64,000 nt of DNA, from assembly GCA_022769125.1 (NCBI GenBank), contig JALEKN010000036.1, positions 1 through 64,000 of the forward strand. Reading direction: 5' to 3'. Positions 31,989 through 40,825 of the stretch are shown piece after piece; positions within the stretch are counted from its first letter, which is position 1, and the number at the start of each line of letters is the position of its first letter. Under the pieces are notes generated by a model. It ran no database searches and was not told the DNA's origin. It was given only the letters and a program-made list of their open reading frames with translations. The DNA is from Agathobacter sp. (GTDB taxonomy: Bacteria; Bacillota; Clostridia; Lachnospirales; Lachnospiraceae). The translations under genes and the position numbers were made by a program.

Positions 31989-32780
31989 ATGGAAATAATC
32001 AATAAGAATATTGATCATGGAAAAGCATTTGACTGGGGAAAAACTTCTGAAGACTATGCAAAGTACCGTGATATTTATCCAAAAAAATTTTATGCAAAAT
32101 TAGCGGAATTATCGATAGGAGTAAAAGGGCAAAATGTACTGGATTTGGGAACAGGAACTGGTGTGATCCCAAGAAATATGCATTCCTACGGAGCAAAATG
32201 GACAGGGGCAGATATTTCGGAGAATCAGATTTTATACGCAGAGAAACTTAGCAAAAATGCGGGGATGGACATTGATTATATTGTTGCTGCGGCAGAAGAT
32301 GTTGATTTCCCAGACAGAACATTTGATGTGATTACAGCATGTCAATGTTTTATGTATTTTGATAAATCGGTTGTCTTGCCGAAAGTTTACCACATGTTAA
32401 AGGATAAAGGTCATTTTGCGATTTTGTTTATGGCATGGTTGCCAGAAGAGAGTGAGATTGCCAAAACAAGTGAAGATCTTGTTTTGAAATATAACCCTGC
32501 ATGGACGGGTGGAAGAATGACAAGATATGAATTGCAGGAGCCGCCTTGGTGTGAAGGAATGTTTAAGGCTGCAAATATGCTAACATATGATCTGCCAGTA
32601 CATTTTACAAGAGAATCATGGCATGGAAGGATGAAAGCCTGTCGAGGAATTGGAGCGAGTGGATTGAAAGAAAGTGAAATTCAGAAATGGGAGAAGGAGC
32701 ATTGGGAATATATGCAATCACTGCCGGAAGAATTTGATATTCTGCATTACGTTTCAATCTTGGATTTAGAGAAGATATAA
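31989..32780 (+). CDS. Class I SAM-dependent methyltransferase
   Basis: 263 residues. Motif I VLDLGTGTGVIP (near 51-62), the acidic turn GADISENQI, and FDVITACQCFMYF form the Rossmann-type SAM site. The rest resembles small-molecule methyltransferases of the UbiE/Methyltransf_11 group. Good ribosome site (GGGAGG) before ATG 31989. It is more A/T-rich than its neighbours and stands alone next to a repeat array, which may point to a separate origin. Substrate unknown. Confidence 0.88.
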   Translation: MEIINKNIDHGKAFDWGKTSEDYAKYRDIYPKKFYAKLAELSIGVKGQNVLDLGTGTGVIPRNMHSYGAKWTGADISENQILYAEKLSKNAGMDIDYIVAAAEDVDFPDRTFDVITACQCFMYFDKSVVLPKVYHMLKDKGHFAILFMAWLPEESEIAKTSEDLVLKYNPAWTGGRMTRYELQEPPWCEGMFKAANMLTYDLPVHFTRESWHGRMKACRGIGASGLKESEIQKWEKEHWEYMQSLPEEFDILHYVSILDLEKI

Positions 32781-32887
32781 AAGATTTTGTAAAAGAAAAT
32801 TAGAGAAAAGAAATAAGTAAATTGGAATTTTCCGAGTTCCTTAGAGCGAGGGGACTTTTTGCCCGAAGGGCAGGAAGATGGAATAAT
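32781..32887. other. Short non-coding stretch before the repeat array
   Basis: No gene, promoter or terminator of quality was recognised. It contains a small GCCCGAAGGGC-type inverted repeat near 32862-32872 and leads into a degenerate first unit of the array. Confidence 0.4.
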
Positions 32888-33305
32888 TATCCATCGTGGG
32901 AAAGCCACAAAAAGTAATGACTAAACGGGAAAATGTGCAATAGCCATCACATGAAACGCGCAAAGAGTAATGGCTAAACGGGGAAATGCGCAATAGCCAT
33001 CACATGAGTGTCGTAAAATGTGATGGCTAAGTGTGAAAATGTGCAATAGCCATTACATGAAATGCTTAAAGAGTAATGGCTAAGTGGGAAAATGCGCAGT
33101 AGCCATCACATGAACGTCGTAAAATGTGATGGCTAGGTGGAAAAATGTGCAATAGCCATCACATGAAATGAGCAAAGTGTAATGGCTAAGTGAGAAAATG
33201 TGCAATAGCCATCACAGGAATGCCGTAAAATGTGATGGCTAGGTGAGAAAATGCGCAGTAGCCATCACAGGGATGCCATAAAGAATAGTGAGAAATGAAA
33301 AAAAC
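32888..33305. repeat. 53-bp tandem hairpin repeat array with alternating (106-bp) sub-structure
   Basis: TAGCCAT recurs at 32941, 32994, 33047, 33100, 33153, 33206 and 33259: a period of exactly 53 bp. Six full units are followed by a degraded seventh, and a poorly conserved unit starts at 32888. Each unit contains an inverted repeat (TAGCCATCACAT/ATGTGATGGCTA in units 2 and 4), then a TGxGAAAATGYGCAR linker. Odd units carry GTAATGGCTA and even units GTGATGGCTA, so the array is built from 106-bp dimers. Unit 3 has TAGCCATTAC matching GTAATGGCTA, a compensatory change that keeps the stem. No coding frame runs through it. Confidence 0.92.
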
Positions 33306-33408
33306 GGAAGTTATGGAGGTAAATATATACTGAGGGTGAGAAGAAAAAACTTACATGAAATGCAAAAAGATGATAAAATAAGGTTATAAACCGAGTACAA
33401 TTTACATG

Positions 33409-33457
33409 AAAGGGACTATTTCATTCAAATGCTACCGAGTGAAATAGTCTCTTTTTT
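33409..33457 (+). terminator. Hairpin with T-run upstream of the CarD-like gene
   Basis: Stem arms AAGGGACTATTTCA and TGAAATAGTCTCTT (33410-33423 and 33440-33453, one mismatch) followed by TTTTTTG. It has the form of an intrinsic terminator 39 nt upstream of the next start codon, with no gene ahead of it but the repeat array. It may therefore end a small RNA or act as an attenuator. Confidence 0.7.
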
Positions 33458-33495
33458 GTAAGAACTTTGAGGATTGGAAAAAGGGAGGCAGGATC

Positions 33496-34038
33496 ATGTA
33501 TCAAAGAGGAGACTATGTTGTGAAAGTTCCGGAGGGAGTATGTAAGATTGAGGATATTGGACAGTTTGACATCTCCGGGACGGATAGGGAGTATTATCTT
33601 TTGGTGCCGATAGCGGAGCGATCCTCCAGAATATATGTTCCGACGGATAACGCGGCAGGACGAATCCGAAGCGTGATCAAGAAAGCGGAGGCAATGCAGC
33701 TTATAAAATCAATTCCGAGGATAAATGAAAAAGAGATTTCCTGTGAGAAGATGCGTGAGCAGGAATACAAAGAGACAATTTTAAGCGGAAATCCGGAAAA
33801 AATTATAAGTATTATAAAGCTGCTGTACAGCCGCAGACAGGAGCGGTTAGAACAGGGGAAAAAGGCTACTGCAACAGATGACAGATATTTTAAACAGGCG
33901 GAAGCTGTTCTTTTTGCGGAACTTTCCTTTGCACTTGATATTCCGAAGGAAAATATGGAGCAGTTTATCGCACTGACGATTGAACAGAGGGAAAATTCGG
34001 TTTGTTCCAAAGTCTGCACGGGAGTCTTGAAAAATTAA
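33496..34038 (+). CDS. CarD/CdnL/TRCF-interaction-domain transcription factor
   Basis: 180 residues. The N-terminal Tudor-like RNAP-interaction domain is seen in YQRGDYVVKVPEGVCKIEDI and YYLLVPIAERSSRIYVP. The C-terminal helical part (residues of roughly 75-170) resembles the DNA-contacting domain of CarD-type factors. Such proteins bind the RNA polymerase beta subunit and tune initiation. Start ATG 33496 follows GGGAGGCAGG. It stands alone, between a terminator-like hairpin and a strong terminator. Confidence 0.85.
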   Translation: MYQRGDYVVKVPEGVCKIEDIGQFDISGTDREYYLLVPIAERSSRIYVPTDNAAGRIRSVIKKAEAMQLIKSIPRINEKEISCEKMREQEYKETILSGNPEKIISIIKLLYSRRQERLEQGKKATATDDRYFKQAEAVLFAELSFALDIPKENMEQFIALTIEQRENSVCSKVCTGVLKN

Positions 34039-34111
34039 ATAAGGTGTGGTATCTTTTTTGTGGGAATGAGGTTCTCCCGAAGTATCGTTTGTATACTTAA
34101 ACCGCTTAGAT

Positions 34112-34159
34112 AAGCTGATGACTTCTGCGATTAACACTCGCAGTGGCATCAGCTTTTTT
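34112..34159 (+). terminator. Terminator after the CarD-like gene
   Basis: Two nested stems, AAGCTGATG/CATCAGCTT and CTGCGA/TCGCAG, followed by TTTTTTG. Confidence 0.9.
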
Positions 34160-34208
34160 GTTATTTATCCAGAAAAAATTTAGAAAATAAGAAAGAGGAG
34201 AAAAGAAA

Positions 34209-35390
34209 ATGTTATTAAGTATTGCACTGATTTTGATAGTTGGGATGGCGATGGGGTGGATCTGTAAAAAGATAAAGCTTCCGAGCCTGTTTGGTATGCT
34301 TGGAACGGGAATCGTGCTCGGACCGTATGTACTTGATCTGCTTGATCCGTCAATTCTTGGAATCTCGGCAGAACTTCGCAAGATCGCGCTTATCATTATC
34401 CTGACGAGAGCGGGACTGGGGCTGGATGTAAGCGGATTAAAAAAGCTCGGACGACCGGCGATACTCATGTGTTTTGTCCCGGCGACGTTTGAACTGGTCG
34501 GGATGTTATTGCTTGCACCGAAGGTCATGGGGATCTCCGTCGCGGAGGCAGCAGTCATGGGAGCGGTGCTTGCAGCAGTCTCCCCGGCAGTGGTCGTGCC
34601 GCGTATGGTCAGACTGATGGAGGAGGGTTACGGAACGAAGCAGGGAATTCCGCAGCTTATTCTCGCGGGCGCCTCTGTGGATGATGTGTATGTGATCGTG
34701 CTGTTCTCCACATTCACTGGAATGCTTCAGGGCAGGCAGACTTCGGTTCTTAGCTTTGTAAATATTCCGGTGTCTATTATACTCGGTATTGGAATCGGCT
34801 CACTGCTTGGGTATGTGCTCGCCGTCTTTTTCGCAAAGGTGCATATACGGGACACTTCAAAGGTACTTTTGATCTTAAGTGCTTCCTTTCTGCTTGTGGC
34901 AGCGGAGGATGCACTTACTACAACGATCACGTTTTCGGCGCTCATTGCGATCATGTTTGTGGGAGTAGGATTGCAGAAAAAAAGAGAGAATGTAGCGAAA
35001 CGGCTGGCAGTCAAATATGGTAAGCTGTGGGTTGCGGCAGAGGTATTTTTGTTTGTGCTGGTCGGTGCGACGGTCAATATCCATTATATAGGGAAAGTGG
35101 GCGTTAAGGCATTGATCGTGATTTTCGGAGCACTAGTATTCCGGATGCTTGGGGTATTTGTCTGTATGCTTGGAACAGATACCACGAAAAAGGAGCGCTT
35201 GTTTGCGATGCTTGCGTACACGCCCAAAGCAACCGTGCAGGCAGCTATCGGTGGAATCCCGCTCGCAATGGGACTTCCCTGCGGGGAGGTTGTACTGTCC
35301 GTTGCAGTGCTGGCAATCGTGCTTACCGCACCGCTTGGCGCATTTGCAATTGATGTGTCGTATAAGAAGCTGCTAAGTAAGGGGTATTAG
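34209..35390 (+). CDS. CPA-type cation:proton antiporter
   Basis: 393 residues with about 12 membrane helices and no cytoplasmic regulatory domain. Recognisable features are the N-terminal IKLPSLFGMLGTGIVLGPYV, the ALIIILTRAGLGLD segment of the core, VSPAVVVPRMVRLMEEGYG, AGASVDDVYVIVLFST with acidic residues in the ion path, and the C-terminal AYTPKATVQAAIGGIPLAMG. The order matches Na+/H+ exchangers of the CPA1/CPA2 type (NhaP-like). It moves Na+ or K+ against H+; the ion is not readable from sequence. Single gene with ribosome site GAGGAG upstream. Confidence 0.88.
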   Translation: MLLSIALILIVGMAMGWICKKIKLPSLFGMLGTGIVLGPYVLDLLDPSILGISAELRKIALIIILTRAGLGLDVSGLKKLGRPAILMCFVPATFELVGMLLLAPKVMGISVAEAAVMGAVLAAVSPAVVVPRMVRLMEEGYGTKQGIPQLILAGASVDDVYVIVLFSTFTGMLQGRQTSVLSFVNIPVSIILGIGIGSLLGYVLAVFFAKVHIRDTSKVLLILSASFLLVAAEDALTTTITFSALIAIMFVGVGLQKKRENVAKRLAVKYGKLWVAAEVFLFVLVGATVNIHYIGKVGVKALIVIFGALVFRMLGVFVCMLGTDTTKKERLFAMLAYTPKATVQAAIGGIPLAMGLPCGEVVLSVAVLAIVLTAPLGAFAIDVSYKKLLSKGY

Positions 35391-35586
35391 TACTAAGTTT
35401 ATTTTAGCAATCAAAACAATCAGCACAGCAAAAAAGAAAAGGTCAAAATCGCGGAGAATCCGTTGCACAATCCGAACTGACATGATATGCTTATGAAGGT
35501 AAAGAGGGATAAAATAATTGGCTGCTATCCGGTTTAGACAACCGGAGCATCCGAACGGTAATTTAGGGAAAAGGAGCATATGGGAT

Positions 35587-37095
35587 ATGGCAAAACTGAT
35601 CATCAATGAGGAAAATAAACTTGGAACAATTGCACCGGAGATATACGGACATTTTTCTGAGCATCTTGGGCGCTGCATCTATGAGGGGATTTATGTCGGA
35701 GAACATTCAGATATTCCGAACGTAAACGGGATGCGCATAGATGTCGTGGAGGCATTAAAGGAGTTACAGGTTCCGGTACTTCGCTGGCCGGGGGGCTGTT
35801 TCGCGGATGAGTACCACTGGAAGGACGGAATCGGACCGAAGGAAAAGAGAAAGAAGATGATCAACACCCATTGGGGCGGTGTCGTGGAGGATAACAGCTT
35901 TGGAACTCATGAATTCATGGAACTTTGCCGTCAGATCGGATGCAAGACCTACATCAACGGCAATCTCGGAAGCGGAACGGTACAGGAGATGTCCGAATGG
36001 GTGGAATATATGACCTTTAACGGGGTATCCCCGATGGCAGAATTAAGAGAAAAGAATGGAAGCAGGGAGCCGTGGAAAGTTGATTTCTTCGGTGTTGGAA
36101 ATGAAAATTGGGGCTGTGGCGGGAACATGACACCGGAATACTATGGCAATGAGTATCGCCGCTACCAGACTTATGTGCGGAACTATGATCCGAATCAGCC
36201 GATTGCAAAGGTGTGCTGCGGTGCGAGCGCAGATGATTACCATTGGACGGAAGGGGTTCTTAAGACTTGCTATGATCATACACCGGGTGATCTGCATGGA
36301 TTTATGGATTATCTGTCCCTGCACTATTATGTAGTCCCGGAAGGCTGGGAGATGAAGGGAAGCTCCACCGACTTTTCCGAGGAAGCATGGTATAAGACTC
36401 TCAGCAAGGCTCTGTATATGGAGACGCTGATCAAGGGGCATGCGGCAATCATGGATCAGTATGATCCTGTGAAAAAGATAGGAATGAGTGTGGATGAGTG
36501 GGGTACCTGGTATACCTGCGAGCCGGGCACCAACCCGGGATTTCTGTATCAGCAGAATACAGTGCGCGACGCACTTGTAGCGGGAATCACACTTAACATA
36601 TTCAATAAGCATTGTGACCGTGTCAGGATGGCGGCGCTTGCACAGATGGTAAATGTACTGCAGTCGGTTCTTCTGACAGAGGGCGACCAGATGATCAAAA
36701 CACCGACCTATCATGTCATGCATATGTACCGTCATCATCAGGGCGCAACACTGCTGGAATCATCACTGACTAATGTTGAACCGGTTGGCCCGGATGAGTG
36801 GGTAGTTCCAAAGGTAACGGAGTCTGTATCCGAAAATGAGCAAGGAATCATCACGATAACTTTGAACAACCTGTCTGTTGAATCGGTCGAGAAGGTTGAA
36901 GTGCAGTTCGCAAGAAGTGGTTATCAGGTGGTGGAAGCACATATCGTAAGTGATGCGGATATGCATGCGCACAACACCTTCGAAGCACCGGAAACCGTAA
37001 CGGAAAAAGTGTTTGCCGGTTACGAAGTGGAACCGCACGGACTTAACGTAACACTTCCGTGCAATAGTGTGGTAGAAATCCGGGTCGCAAGATAA
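35587..37095 (+). CDS. Intracellular alpha-L-arabinofuranosidase, GH51
   Basis: 502 residues from ATG 35587; a longer in-frame start at 35518 would add 23 residues with no family match. It shows the GH51 features [38 protein letters not shown], acid/base E173 (GNENWGCGG) and nucleophile E304 (SVDEWGTWY), with a C-terminal beta-sandwich. No signal peptide, so it works on arabino-oligosaccharides inside the cell. Length is typical of the family. The gene for an ArsR-type regulator with a large sensor domain is convergent, 260 nt beyond its end, and may control it. A small Cys-rich gene follows at once. Confidence 0.95.
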   Translation: MAKLIINEENKLGTIAPEIYGHFSEHLGRCIYEGIYVGEHSDIPNVNGMRIDVVEALKELQVPVLRWPGGCFADEYHWKDGIGPKEKRKKMINTHWGGVVEDNSFGTHEFMELCRQIGCKTYINGNLGSGTVQEMSEWVEYMTFNGVSPMAELREKNGSREPWKVDFFGVGNENWGCGGNMTPEYYGNEYRRYQTYVRNYDPNQPIAKVCCGASADDYHWTEGVLKTCYDHTPGDLHGFMDYLSLHYYVVPEGWEMKGSSTDFSEEAWYKTLSKALYMETLIKGHAAIMDQYDPVKKIGMSVDEWGTWYTCEPGTNPGFLYQQNTVRDALVAGITLNIFNKHCDRVRMAALAQMVNVLQSVLLTEGDQMIKTPTYHVMHMYRHHQGATLLESSLTNVEPVGPDEWVVPKVTESVSENEQGIITITLNNLSVESVEKVEVQFARSGYQVVEAHIVSDADMHAHNTFEAPETVTEKVFAGYEVEPHGLNVTLPCNSVVEIRVAR

Positions 37096-37344
37096 ATGGA
37101 ACATATTTGTAAACGGTGTCTGCTCCGCGAAATGGCAGGAGCAGATGCTCTGATGATTGAAAAATATAAAGAGGCGATTAAAAAGAAGGACCGGGTCTGT
37201 GATGAAATCTACGAGACCCGGTTAGCTATATGTAAGTCCTGTGAAAAACTAAATGCAGGAACATGCAATGCCTGTGGATGTTATGTGGAACTTCGTGCAC
37301 TCTCTCCTATGAGCAGATGCCCATACCGTAAATGGACAACATAA
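37096..37344 (+). CDS. Small cysteine-rich protein (DUF6171-like)
   Basis: 82 residues starting directly after the GH51 stop codon, so translation is coupled. Cysteines are arranged as CxxC (CKRC), then CKSCEKL, CNACGCYVE and a final C (SRCPYRKW), a pattern for one or two zinc sites. It resembles small DUF6171-type proteins of Lachnospiraceae; the function is unknown. The placement after a glycosidase gene may be incidental. Confidence 0.78.
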   Translation: MEHICKRCLLREMAGADALMIEKYKEAIKKKDRVCDEIYETRLAICKSCEKLNAGTCNACGCYVELRALSPMSRCPYRKWTT

Positions 37345-37351
37345 AAGCTGT

Positions 37352-38281
37352 TTATGGTTCATCCGGGTGCATTGGGGCATAGTTGATACTGACTTTGATA
37401 TCCTGTCCGTAGTTACCGAAGGTCTTTCCAAAGATGGTAAGCCCTCCGGCATGCTCCGCATTATCATCAACCCCCATGCGGAAGCGGATGCTGCTGCGGT
37501 AGTCCAGATAAAAACTGTCAATCGTGACATCGGAAATCTTTACGCCATCGATGAAAGTTCCATTCTGGTTGATAACAAGCAGCTTTAACAGTCCATGCTG
37601 GTTCCAGTTCGGATACCACCAATCCGGGGTAAAAAGCCCTTTGGCATCGCCATAATCTCCCGGGGAAGTCCATTTGCCAATGCAGACATCATTCAGGTAA
37701 AAGCTGATATCGCTTGGCAGGTTATTGCTCACTCCAGGCGCCGCAGAAGAAAGTTCAGCAGAAATCGTGATTTGGGTAATCTTCTGGGAAGCAGGAATGA
37801 AGTTAGGAATCACATATTCAATGTAACCCTTGGTAAACCATATAATGTCAGCATCATAGCGGTCCGGATGTTCAAAGTAGCGCACATCGTCAACTTCGCC
37901 GATGAGAGCATCAGAAGTGGCGAGTCCACAGCCGGGGCAGAGTTTGTAATTGGAATAATGTCCAACCGGAATCCCGGTGTTATATACGCTGCCATATTCT
38001 TCCGGCCTGTCAAGATCAATCAGAATTTTGTCGAAGCTGATGGAGCAGATCTTCTGATTGCCGTGGCCGGCGGATTCACTGGAGGTTGTGATAAGACCGC
38101 AGTTTTCAAGCTTTTTGATATGGCTGGTCAGTGCTCCGTTTGTAATATTCAGACGGGATGCCAATTCGTTCATATTCATATTCTTGTTTTCAAGAAGAAG
38201 GTTTAAGATTTCAACGCGCATATCGGAACCAAGCGCCTTAAACAGCTCAAGTCCTTCGGAGAGTGATGTAATGTGCAGCAT
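37352..38281 (-). CDS. ArsR-type winged-helix regulator with a large C-terminal sensor domain
   Basis: 309 residues from the ATG at 38281, which gives the HTH-proximal start MLHITSLSEGLEL; an upstream in-frame ATG at 38299 is possible. Residues of roughly 5-80 form an ArsR-like winged helix (LGSDMRVEILNLLLE, ELASRLNITNGALTSHIKKLE). The rest, about 200 residues, is beta-rich with a CPGCG motif near 115-119 and PDWWYPNWNQHG, suggestive of a carbohydrate-binding jelly-roll fold. It lies convergent to the GH51 arabinofuranosidase gene and probably senses arabinose-type sugars. This regulator family with a sugar-binding-like domain is known from Firmicutes; the ligand is inferred. Confidence 0.8.
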   Translation of the reverse strand: MLHITSLSEGLELFKALGSDMRVEILNLLLENKNMNMNELASRLNITNGALTSHIKKLENCGLITTSSESAGHGNQKICSISFDKILIDLDRPEEYGSVYNTGIPVGHYSNYKLCPGCGLATSDALIGEVDDVRYFEHPDRYDADIIWFTKGYIEYVIPNFIPASQKITQITISAELSSAAPGVSNNLPSDISFYLNDVCIGKWTSPGDYGDAKGLFTPDWWYPNWNQHGLLKLLVINQNGTFIDGVKISDVTIDSFYLDYRSSIRFRMGVDDNAEHAGGLTIFGKTFGNYGQDIKVSINYAPMHPDEP

Positions 38282-38314
38282 ATATAAGTACCCCCGCAAA
38301 TTTTTATTTGATTT

Positions 38315-38343
38315 ATTATAGTAAAATCTAATGTTTCAGTCAA
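38315..38343 (-). promoter_or_regulatory. Promoter of the ArsR-type regulator
   Basis: On the minus strand: TTGACT (38343-38338), 17 nt, then a perfect TATAAT (38320-38315), about 34 nt upstream of the start codon. Confidence 0.75.
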
Positions 38344-38479
38344 CAATTGGAAATTCATTCTTAAAAAATGTCGAAATGTGATTTTTTTTGATTGTTTTTG
38401 TATGTTAGCTGATATGGAACGATATATTGTTTTAACAGATATGAAATATTTTAGAATAAATTAAAAATGAGAAAACAAC

Positions 38480-38525
38480 AACCGGCCGCTCCGTGCGGAG
38501 TCCACATGGGTGCGGCCGGAAACCA
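38480..38525. repeat. GC-rich inverted repeat between the regulator and the EF-hand-like gene
   Basis: CCGGCCGC (from 38482) pairs with GCGGCCGG (to 38520), with an inner CTCCG/CGGAG stem. There is no T-run on the plus strand side. It may be a transcription block or a protein-binding site. Confidence 0.5.
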
Positions 38526-38559
38526 GAGAACCTGTGTCATTAAGTACTTGTGAGGAGGG

Positions 38560-38598
38560 CAGCTGGATGAAAATTACCTAGGAGGTAAGATCCAGCTG
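38560..38598. repeat. Long nested inverted repeat across the 3' end of the EF-hand-like gene
   Basis: CAGCTGGAT/ATCCAGCTG flank TTACCT/AGGTAA, so the stop region of the minus-strand gene folds back on itself. The tail on the minus strand is not T-rich (CCTCCTCACAAG), so it is not a standard terminator. Confidence 0.6.
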
Positions 38599-39609
38599 AT
38601 GTACGGCGAGATCCATCTGCTGCATTGTGCCGGCAGAGCCGTCCTCATACAAAAAGACGCCGGTGCGCCGGATGACGGCGTTGGTGGAGTTGTCTGCCCC
38701 TTTTAGTGAAAAGCCTGTGTCGTTGCTGCCAAGATAAATGGCGCCGACACCGGCTTCTTTTAAGTCTATGAGGGTACTGTTACCGCTTTCATCCATGCTC
38801 CAGATCTTAAGTTTGGAGAAGATTGGATCAGCTTCGTCGATCCAGCCGTTGCCATCGGAATCATAAGCCATGAGATCGGCAAAGCCGTTGCCGCTTTTGA
38901 CACCGAACAGTTCACTGCCGTTGTTGATGACTCCATCGCCGCTTTTGTCCAAAGCAAGATAACCGCTGCCGGCACTCAGCTGGGAAATTTCTTCCTCTGT
39001 TCCGTCCACATCGAGATCAAAGAAGAAGGTCTGATCGGAGACTGTTGCAGGGGAGGAGGTCAGGTTGATCACCAGAGGATCGCAGAGTACCGGCTGAGTA
39101 TAATCAATGAACTCGGAGGTCGCTTCCGTAAAGGAACGCGACATAATCAGATTGAGATTGATGTCAAGGGAACGCCCATCTGCAGTATTGACGGTTCCTG
39201 CTGCTGAAAAGCTCGTTGTCTCGGATTCGGAATAGACAAAACTGGTCTCATAGCGTGTGGTCTGCATAATGGTAAGCGAATCCGAGGACGAAGCGGTACT
39301 GCTATCGGTATAGTCATCGGTTGATGCACCACCAAAGAGCAGGCGGAACAGGTAGTCTAACATCTGGCTGCGGATCTGACGGATCGTATCTGCCTGATCG
39401 AGTGCAGAATCATAGCTGACCCGCCTGGAGGCCTGATAACGATCAACGAGATCTGTAAAGGAATTGCTCTTATTTCCAGCCGTTTTGGCTTGATTGATTC
39501 CTGTCGGTTGAGCAATCGTTTTTAAGATGGAAGTGGAGGACGAAGAAGTCGTCCGCTGCTGATAGCTCCGCTGGGAAGCCATACTTAAGTTACTTGATTG
39601 AATAATCAT
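38578..39609 (-). CDS. EF-hand/RTX-like calcium-binding protein, cell-surface or flagellum-associated candidate
   Basis: 343 residues from the ATG at 39609 (MIIQSSNLSMASQRS), chosen because AAGGGGTGAA precedes it; a longer start at 39654 exists. The first 130 residues are Ser/Thr-rich and probably disordered. The C-terminal half carries calcium-loop-like acidic repeats: DLDVDGTEEE, DKSGDGVINNGSELFG, DSDGNGWIDEADP. These look like EF-hand or dockerin-type loops found in bacterial structural proteins. No signal peptide is seen. It precedes a lytic transglycosylase gene on the same strand in gene order (separated by a terminator). Function unknown. Confidence 0.72.
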   Translation of the reverse strand: MIIQSSNLSMASQRSYQQRTTSSSSTSILKTIAQPTGINQAKTAGNKSNSFTDLVDRYQASRRVSYDSALDQADTIRQIRSQMLDYLFRLLFGGASTDDYTDSSTASSSDSLTIMQTTRYETSFVYSESETTSFSAAGTVNTADGRSLDINLNLIMSRSFTEATSEFIDYTQPVLCDPLVINLTSSPATVSDQTFFFDLDVDGTEEEISQLSAGSGYLALDKSGDGVINNGSELFGVKSGNGFADLMAYDSDGNGWIDEADPIFSKLKIWSMDESGNSTLIDLKEAGVGAIYLGSNDTGFSLKGADNSTNAVIRRTGVFLYEDGSAGTMQQMDLAVHQLDLTS

Positions 39610-39674
39610 AATTTCACCCCTTGGCGGGACGAAACCGATTATTTCTAAATGCATCCTTGTAAAAAGAAATAAAA

Positions 39675-39721
39675 GGACGGTAATCGAAAAAGAAATTCCA
39701 TTTCTTTCTCTGTTACCGTCC
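39675..39721 (-). terminator. Terminator of the lytic transglycosylase gene
   Basis: On the minus strand GGACGGTAA pairs with TTACCGTCC, with an inner AAAGAAAT/ATTTCTTT stem, followed by a T-rich tract (CTTTTATTTCTTTTT). Confidence 0.85.
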
Positions 39722-39800
39722 CTGGTTTGCCCGAAAATAATATGCGTTTGCCGGCCGGCAAAGCCGCTTACTATTATTATCGGACGAATTGAAAAATAGT

Positions 39801-40667
39801 TTAGCTGTTATAGTGGGATAAGACTTTTTTGACGTAGTTTTGCGTCTCCGTGTAAGGCGGGATGCCGTTGTATTTGGCAACTGCACCGCTTCCTGCATTG
39901 TATGCGGCTGCAGCAAGTGCGATATCACCATCGTATTTGTCTAAAAGTTGTGAGATCAGCTTGGCACCGCCCATGATGTTCTCATAGGCATCATAAGGGT
40001 GTTCAACGCCAAGCTCTTTGGCAGTCTCCGGCATGAGCTGCATGACACCCATGGCACCTGCACTGCTTGTGCAGTCCGGGTTAAAGTCGGACTCGACGAG
40101 TGCGATGCTCTTTAAGAGCTTAAGGTCGACTTCATAAGTGGAGGATGCCTCCTCAAAGTATTCCTCCAATGTATCGGAGCAGGCAAACTCATCTCCAAAG
40201 TAAGCGGCATTATCTGCGGAAACAGAGGCACTGGCATGGGTATCCGATGTGGTTCCTGAGGTTGAAACACTATCGGAAGCAGCAGATGTATCGGAAGCCG
40301 AAACAACATTTGCGGTGCGGCGTGCGGCATCAGCAGCACTCTCAACTTGTATGGAACTAGTATCGGTAGCCGAATCACCGGATAGTCCGGCCGGCGCGTT
40401 AAGACCCAATGATTTTGCAAGAGCTGAATCCAAGGAAAGACCATAGCCTCCGCTTTGACGAATTGCATCGACAGCAGCATCTACGGTGACTGCGCGGATG
40501 GCGTTTTTCTGAGCCTGGTCCAATTCGTCGCTTGCAAGAAGATCCTGCGCAGACGCAAGTGCATCAGCGAAAGAAACTTCGATACTGCTGACGGAGCCGG
40601 CAGATTGTGTCGAAGCACTTCTGCTTAGAAGAGCTTCATCAATAGAAGAAAGTACTTTGATACTCAT
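39801..40667 (-). CDS. Soluble lytic murein transglycosylase (SLT domain)
   Basis: 288 residues. A long Ala/Ser-rich N-terminal region (1-160) precedes a goose-type SLT domain: catalytic E192 in SIALVESDFNPDCTS, then AGAMGVMQLMPETAKELG, and AAAAYNAGSGAVAKYNG-IPPYTETQNYV. No signal peptide is visible, which is odd for a wall enzyme and typical of transglycosylases exported by the flagellar system (FlgJ-like or similar). This suggests a role in flagellar rod penetration, consistent with the CheC/CheY genes; that is inference. Well-formed minus-strand terminator downstream. Confidence 0.88.
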   Translation of the reverse strand: MSIKVLSSIDEALLSRSASTQSAGSVSSIEVSFADALASAQDLLASDELDQAQKNAIRAVTVDAAVDAIRQSGGYGLSLDSALAKSLGLNAPAGLSGDSATDTSSIQVESAADAARRTANVVSASDTSAASDSVSTSGTTSDTHASASVSADNAAYFGDEFACSDTLEEYFEEASSTYEVDLKLLKSIALVESDFNPDCTSSAGAMGVMQLMPETAKELGVEHPYDAYENIMGGAKLISQLLDKYDGDIALAAAAYNAGSGAVAKYNGIPPYTETQNYVKKVLSHYNS

Positions 40668-40758
40668 AGGCTGTTATCCTTTGTTAAGCGTGTTTTATCA
40701 TTTTCATATCTATAATACCACAAAGTTTTTCATTTTTCACGAAAGACTTTAAAATCCC

Positions 40759-40787
40759 TTGAAATTCAAAGAAAGTTGATGTAGCAT
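40759..40787 (+). promoter_or_regulatory. Promoter of the LysA-like gene
   Basis: TTGAAA (40759-40764), 17 nt, TAGCAT (40782-40787), 39 nt upstream of the start codon. Confidence 0.5.
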
Positions 40788-40825
40788 GGATACAGTTTAA
40801 TGTTTGATACTGCAAGGAGAAAAAG

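Noticed and set aside
32888-33305. CRISPR array
   Set aside because: The 53-bp units are similar over their whole length, so there are no unique spacers, and no cas gene is near.
37595-38206. A 203-codon plus-strand open frame
   Set aside because: It is antisense to the ArsR-type regulator, whose motifs and promoter are clear.
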